A stretch of 64,000 nt of DNA from Oenanthe sinensis. Its lineage: Eukaryota; Streptophyta; Magnoliopsida; Apiales; Apiaceae. Location of the stretch: the NCBI GenBank assembly GCA_028671895.1, contig CM053799.1:44517455-44581454 (forward strand). Direction: 5' to 3'. Shown in pieces: positions 57,813 through 64,000 of the stretch. How positions within the stretch are numbered: position 1 is the first letter of the stretch; the number at the start of each line of letters is the position of its first letter. Under the pieces are notes generated by a model. The model was given only the letters and a program-made list of their open reading frames with translations. It was not told the DNA's origin and did no database searches. Position numbers and translations under genes: made by a program.

Positions 57813-60800
57813 TCACACAAGCTTATGCGGATAACGGATGCTCACCAGCTTCACATCATCAACAACAGGACCACAAAGTGAAGCAAAATCGTCGCTCCTC
57901 ATAGTGTAAAATGTGCTAAGGAACATGATCTGAGTTCTAGGAGAAGTAGCAACAAAACGTAACACAGCGCGTTTGTAGCCTCCTTTGCCCTTGGATTCGT
58001 AAGGAACCTTTAGAGTGTCTTTACCAGCAAAGGCCTCGACTATCATGGAGCCCTCACAAGAGTTGCTCGCGTCTCCAACAGCAAATGACAGATGGTAAGT
58101 CTGGCCAGGAGTGGTCCGGGCTATTTGAGTAATGACACTTTCTTTTCCAGCCACGAGCTCGACAGCTCGTCTTCCTTGTGGCACCGAAAAATGTTCGGTA
58201 TCTATGTATTTGACAGCTTTGAGGGATGGAACCATCCAGGCAGGCAGAGGTGAATGGTCATCCTCAATGTTTGGAGGAATTAAAACACCCCATGTAGTGT
58301 TAGGAAATACATATGGCCCTTCTTCAAAACCACCATTTTTCAGTATGTTTTCTGTTTATCAAAAAAAAAATTTCATTACAATTTGAATGAGGTCAGATCC
58401 AAATAATTACTTTTTTGGCATCATATCGTAAAATTGAAAGTGATTATCTGAAAGAGAATGAATGGACCCTATAATAAATCTTGGTTACCCCATAACAAGT
58501 TGTGCTAGTAATGATACAGGTATTTGATACAGAGTCATATGACAATAATGTCACAGGACCACAAGTTATACATTTCTAGATCTAAGTGAATATATAGATA
58601 GGCCATATATGTTTTCTAAGAAGATTTAAATCTGAGAAATTTAAGTCAATAGACAAGCATCTATAAGTACACACGCATATAAATATTAGAGTCTAATTTA
58701 GTTCGTCCTAAACTTACACTTCAGTCCTTGTTACTTGTCATATCTTCCCTAATCCATATAAATATTAGAGTCCTGAAAGGTTAAGCATTTTCATGCGTAC
58801 CATTCACCATGCCGAAATCTATAACTGGCAAAATATTTAGTTAAGCATTTTCCTTAACTTATAAGATCGTTTACAAGTCAATAATCTGTTTGTTTAAATT
58901 TAGAAGTTTCTGTATAGGTTAAGAAAAGACCTTTGTAAATTAGTGGGGAAAAAAGGCCTTCGTAGTCAACTACGAAGTCGACTTGGGAACTGTTTGTGCA
59001 AACTTTGAAGAGCCTACTTAGGCTCATCCAAATTAAACAAGGCCTTGAGATGTCCAAATGTATGATATAGCAGTATAATGGAATAAATAAATAAAAAGGT
59101 AAAAATGCCTCACTGTTAGTTGCTTTTGGAGGGTAAAGAGCCTTGATCGCAATGGAATCAATAAGTGGTCCACAAGCAGGGTCCTCTTCAACACCCGGAT
59201 TATGAATGACAATCTCCGAGTAATCATACTCAGCTTGATATGCCCAAGCATACGAGTCCCATCCATTGCTACTATACAATGTTTGCATTGGCAAAACGCC
59301 TGAATCAGGTGCCACTGACACGTTCAATTTCTCTTCTTGAGCACAAGTTCTTGCAGCACTAAACGTAAGTGAATAGTACATTCCCTTTATCACATTCACT
59401 CTCTGTTTAATAGATGCCTCATTTCCTAGCCTTACTGCATACGCTCCCTCTGGCACCACCAGCAACATATCACCTTGTGTTTGTCCTGATTTTATGTACT
59501 CCACAAATCCCGATACTTCCCAACCAGGTATCGCGTGGGGTTTTAGAACTTCGGTTCCATTCAAGTCGGATGCGTTCGGTCCAAGCTCAAAGTTCCCATT
59601 GGTCAGTAGCCCTGTAGGACAAATAATTTCAAATTCATGATACTAAATAACAATGTTACTTTTTTTTTTTGCTGAGCAACAATGTTACTTTTGAAACGAT
59701 AACAACAGAACAAAGATGTTCCTTCCTTTCCTTTTGCTGCAAAGTTCATGAATTGGTTTTCTATTGTTACAAAATAGCCTACTAAGTACTAATCATAAGG
59801 ATTCATCGAAACCAAAATTTCATACATCGAAATCAACATCCGTTTACTAATCAGTTTTAGTTTCAACCTAAAAAACCGAAAGATTGAGATGTTTCTGATA
59901 TTTCATACTTTCGTGAAACCCGTATAAAAATTCTTAATATCGTAATTCATTTAAGAGCATCTTCAATATACATATTTTAGTGTTAACATTGGACATGCTC
60001 CAACATAGATATTGGACCACAGGTAGTAATGGTAGTTAGGCAGTTAGCTTATCGATTGACAGAGATTCATTATGAGCAGTCCAGCACATGTACTAATTCT
60101 CAGATCATTACATTTTATATATATGTACAAAAAATTCAAGAATTATTTTGATTTTTGACAGGCTCTTGGTAGCCAAAATTCAAATTTATATGACAGAATT
60201 AGCTAAATGGTACCTACTGGCTACTGCCTGCATGGTGTGTCTGTGTCATCACCTGGACTAAGATCATCTCCAACCGTTCTAAACCCTTGGTTATAATAGT
60301 GACGTGGCGGGTGAACAGTACAAAATATACTTAACACAAAAAAAACCTCTCCAACGCATTAAAGCCTTTGGCTAAAATTTTAGTCACTCTCCTCCTATTG
60401 TTGGCTATATTTGTCAAAGTACTACAGATCTGTAGCAATTGACACATCATCTCCCGCTTTTTTCCATTTCCTATCCCGCTGATTTCTTCTTCTCTCCCGC
60501 TAGTTTCTTCCAACAGGTATGTATTCCATCAATTTTTTAACTTTTGTGGATTGTTTTACAATTTGGGATGTGTAATTTGTTGGATTCATATCATAATCAA
60601 TGTAAAAATTGTATAAATTAGGGTTCATATGATTTTTTTTGCACAAATTAGGGATTATTAGTTTGTTGCCAATATTTTGACAACAACTTTTCTGGTCTGA
60701 GAGTTGGTTTTGTGTTCCGACAATAACTTTTCTGTTCCGACAATAACTTTTCTGTTCTGACATCAACTTTTTTACTCTGACAGTAACTTTTTTGAATTTG

Positions 60801-61621
60801 AAAATAATAATAAATTATACTTTTCAAAATATAATCAACCCCATTGGAGTAGAACACCTTACCGATTCAACAAAATTTAGTTAACCACTATTCTATATTA
60901 TTATAGCCAACCCATTAGAGATGCTCAAATTCTACTGGTACCATTACTTTTTATCAAGGTCACGTGCTTACCCCCAGAAGATCTAAATTACCCTTTTACC
61001 CACCAGTAAATATTGCATTTGCATTCACATTTGTAAGGATTCGAATTTAAATTTAAAAAGGCTATATCTGTACATTAAAAAAACAATTCGAACATCAAAC
61101 TGAGATAACTGTTAAACACATAACTCACTTTAAAACACTCCCCCCACGGCCCCACCAAAACGAAAGACTATTCTTTTTATTACATAAATTTAAATACGCA
61201 CGCATTGCGAGGTGTAGAGTGTCATTTGTTAGGCTAAGTGTACTGATTTTGTTAAATACTTTTTTTTTTGAATAAGTACGTTTATAGCTTTATAACTCAA
61301 TATTTGTTCTAAAAAATCTCAGAATAAGTCGGAGTCGAACAAAGACGATATAGAACAAGCTCTTTACTGCTTGGGATAGCCCTGTTAAATACTAATTAAA
61401 CCTCTGTTTTTGCAGTGAAAGAAGCTGATGGTTAGCTATATGTTTGACAATTGACACAACACTGTGGAGAGACATGTAGTACACAAATATAAACTTTAAA
61501 CATCAAGTATTTGCAGAAACAGAACTAAAAACTTACCATCCAAGACAGCCAAGGCTGGGTTGCACAAGGTACAAAATAGAAGAACCACAGTTATGCTTTG
61601 CATTCTTGAAGTTGTGGTCAT
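57813..61621 (-). CDS. DUF642 cell-wall protein, 373 aa
   Basis: Three exons on the minus strand, 61621-61537, 59611-59114 and 58351-57813, total 1122 bp and close in frame. The N-terminus (MTTTSRMQSITVVLLFC...NPALA, then VLDG) is a signal peptide with cleavage near residue 25. Two galactose-binding-like halves follow. The first contains NGNFELGP and AIPGWEVSGFVEYIKSG, then VPEGAYAVRLGNEASIKQ, and ends at DPACGPLIDSIAI. The second contains NGGFEEGPYVFPN and LPAWMVPSLKAVKYID, then VPQGRRAVELVAGKE, and ends CGPVVDDVKLV. These are the hallmarks of the seed-plant DUF642 family (DGR/BIIDXI/TEEBE group). Family members are secreted, bind pectin or cellulose and modulate pectin methylesterase; which paralogue this is I cannot say. 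Intron 1 (1.9 kb) carries a fold-back element. A second in-frame Met (MQSI) could also serve as start. Confidence 0.95.
60262..60926. mobile_element. Fold-back element in DUF642 intron 1
   Basis: The left end gatcatctccaaccgttcta and the right end read inward, gagcatctctaatgggttgg, are imperfect inverted repeats of the common plant 'gagcatctccaac' type. Extended pairing is seen with 'ttggttataatag' (60289) and 'tattatagccaac' (60898). TAA precedes the left end (60259-60261), but the right flank reads AAA, so the target duplication is not proven. The interior carries 20-bp tandem units. Confidence 0.5.
60713..60792 (+). repeat. Four 20-bp tandem repeats
   Basis: Units at 60713, 60733, 60753 and 60773 read tgttccgacaataacttttc (first two identical), then two diverged copies. 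A further diverged unit lies at 60674-60693. They are part of the fold-back element interior. Confidence 0.75.
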
Positions 61622-64000
61622 TTTTATGGCAAGAGCCAAGAGGACAGAAGAAAGAGAGCAAAAACAAATATTTTGTTGCAGAATGGGGTGATGAATATGT
61701 GCCTTTTTATGCATGTTAAGTTGTACATTGCCATTGGATTGTTAGATATTTGCAATATTACCATTCATGCATGTTTGATTGTTTGGCATATATCACAGCA
61801 CCTAACTTGTAGTGACCAGTTTACCCTTTTAAGATGAATACAATTTACTACGATTTTTAATTAATTTTTGATTTTTATGTATAAATATTGTAGGAGATTT
61901 TGGAGAGGTAAATGACCAAAACTGTTTAGAATGTCACGTATTGATTCAGCCAAGCCATGATCCTTTGTATTTACGTTTCCTTGAATTTAGCATGAATAGT
62001 GAAAGTTTTGTATATATTAAATTCATTTATTTAATTTAATAATTGTACCCCCTACATATTTTAATACCATGTAGTTATCTAAAATCAGCTCTGGCCATCA
62101 AATTTCTGATAAATTATTTGATCAAATTTTTAAATAAAATTATTCGAATCCGCATGATTATATCAATAATATTTCGTTAAATGTTAAATTTAATCTTACA
62201 AAATATTAAATCACTATTAAAAGAAACATCATGTGAGAATGAGAGACATTGAAGAGAGATGTATTGAATTTGGATGAGATAAACATCGGCATCAATGCTA
62301 GATGTCTTTTATTCATGAAACTAGGGCAATGACGAGGACACTTTTACCTTTTTTTATATCGTGGGTTTGAGATTCTTTAAATTTAAAATAAATTATTTTT
62401 TTAAATTTTTTTTACATATTTTTTTTAAAGATAAATATTTATTTTAGAATTTTAAAAATAAATATTATCTTCAAAATATAAAATAAGTTACTTATTTTCA
62501 TAAAAAGTACATATATACTTTTTTCCCTCAGAAATAAGGGTTTATTTCCGGAAAATAAGTTTGAGAGCCATTATTTAATCAAACCTAATTTTTGTACCAC
62601 AAAATAGCTGGAAAATCCATGCACTTGTGTCGGTTTAGGTCTACTATACTCTCTTTATTCTCCTTGTATAAACAACACTATCCAGTAGCAAATTAAATTC
62701 ATTCAATATTTTTTCAAATTGATCGATGTAACATTAATATTTTTATTTAGAATTTTTTTTAAAAAAATATTTTTTTTAATTATATAATCAAAACTCTTAA
62801 ATTTAAGTGTAAAAAATCAAAAAATCTCTATATATGAGTCATATGACTAATGTCTTCTTTTTATATTATCATGCAAATTAAAATATCATTTTTCATTAAC
62901 AAATTAAGAATTTTTACATGTTTTATTGTGTGGGGGTTCAAAATTTCAATTTATTTTTATCATAAGATGAAAGCATTCACACCTATTCACTGATATACAT
63001 TTGTTATGGATTGAATATAAATCAAAAACCAAACGTATTAAATATAAGTTAGGGTTTGAATATAAATAAAACCAAACGTGTTGAATATATCTCATTTATA
63101 GTTAGAGCTGTAAATAAAGTGATATGCTGATAAATAATTTGATGTTTGATTTAAAAAAATGTTTGGTTCATGTTTGGTTTTGATTTATAAACGAGTCCGG
63201 AACACAATTTTTAAAATCGGTTCGTCAAATTTGAGCACAATATAATTTATCTTAAAAATTTAGGAATAAATTCACTTATAATATTCGTAAACACTTCAGG
63301 AACACATGAGCATATATGTGACACAAAAGTATATATTTTTATTATATCTTAATTTTTATGTGAAGTAAATAAGAGTGATTTTTGTTAATTGTATATGTTA
63401 GATTTTTTTAATACTAATAAGAGTTATTAAAAAAATTAATATTTCACATTATGCATGTTGAATTTAAAATGGTACAAAATTTTATTATAAGATGTAACTC
63501 TCAAACAAAGTATTTACTCTTTTAAATTTAATATTTAATTTTTTGTTATAAATCATTACTTGCCAAGTTTTACCTTTGGATTTAGAATTAGGATTGAAAG
63601 ATATGAGAAATTTTTATTAACTCGTACCTTGGTATTAGAATATAAGTTTATTTATTTTATTTGACATTTTTTATATTTTTATGTATTGTTTTTGTGTTCA
63701 TGAAAGAAACAAAATAAACTTACTTTTTCAAAATATTTATAAATTTTTTGTGAGAATGAGCTTGTTTGTGAGCCATATTCATAAGTTGTTTATAAGTAAG
63801 AACTCATAAAATATATTTATAAACACTAATGAGCTAAATTTAAACAAAATATTTGACTCCATAAGGGTTTGAGTTTGAATTCAATTTTTTTTAAACAAAT
63901 AGAATATAAATAATTTAAAATTCGGCTCAAATTTAACTCATTTATACTCATATTTATAACAGGTTTTGAAAAGGAAAGATATACACTGAATATATTTAAT
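61622..64000. other. DUF642 promoter side and AT-rich DNA to the window end
   Basis: 61622-61900 is the leader and promoter of the DUF642 gene (minus strand). 62000-64000 is strongly AT-rich. Around 63100-63990 words such as 'agagctgtaaataaag', 'aaacgagtccggaac' and 'gagcttgtttgtgagcc' suggest an old dispersed repeat, but ends were not found. No gene seen. Confidence 0.4.

Noticed and set aside
60500..60857. Overlapping minus-strand ORFs with NRKVIVGTQ-like repeats
   Set aside because: They are translations of the 20-bp tandem repeats in a fold-back element.

Overview
This is a 64 kb stretch of AT-rich plant nuclear DNA. It has intron-rich genes with plant-only families (BOR borate transporter, DUF642 wall protein, root-cap family remnant), plant-type hAT, MULE, TRIM and PIF/Harbinger-like elements, and a telo-box at a translation-related gene. 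It is very probably from a eudicot; I cannot name the species or family from the sequence alone. I see no tRNA, rRNA, CRISPR or prokaryotic operon structure.

Layout. 1-132 (-): first codons of a probable plastid-targeted protein, divergent from 1939-11195 (+), a La-type RNA chaperone whose 5.5 kb fourth intron holds a complete 3.5 kb hAT transposon (3613-7120). 14410-15121 (+): a two-exon gene for a small unknown protein. 15480-15853 (-): a root-cap-domain pseudogene. 18558-20337 (-): a basic, Ser/Arg-rich protein with an MGSC N-terminus. 21488-22838 (-): microsomal glutathione S-transferase 3. 22839-28248: repeats, including a 1.27 kb LTR beside or inside a LINE-type ORF1 remnant. 29815-35074 (+): a double-domain DJ-1/PfpI protein of 392 aa. 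36570-41480: a TPR pseudogene, a 1.7 kb TIR element, a MITE and a Copia remnant. 42681-45924 (+): Ran GTPase, 221 aa. 46569-50474: a MULE carrying a solo LTR with its own target duplication, followed directly by a complete TRIM. 51514-56631 (-): a BOR4-like borate transporter of 665 aa, with a four-LTR TRIM array in intron 6. 57813-61621 (-): a DUF642 cell-wall protein of 373 aa. The rest to 64000 is AT-rich with no gene seen.

The genes are unrelated single-copy-type housekeeping and wall/transport genes; there is no cluster or operon. All exon boundaries were set by hand from GT/AG (one GC/AG) sites and phase, and the reconstructed lengths of La, Ran, DJ-1D, BOR, MGST3 and DUF642 all close in frame. 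The main interest is mobile-element history. Several insertions can be dated relative to each other: the solo LTR is younger than the MULE because excising it restores the MULE reading frame, and the TRIM array carries one target duplication around four LTRs.
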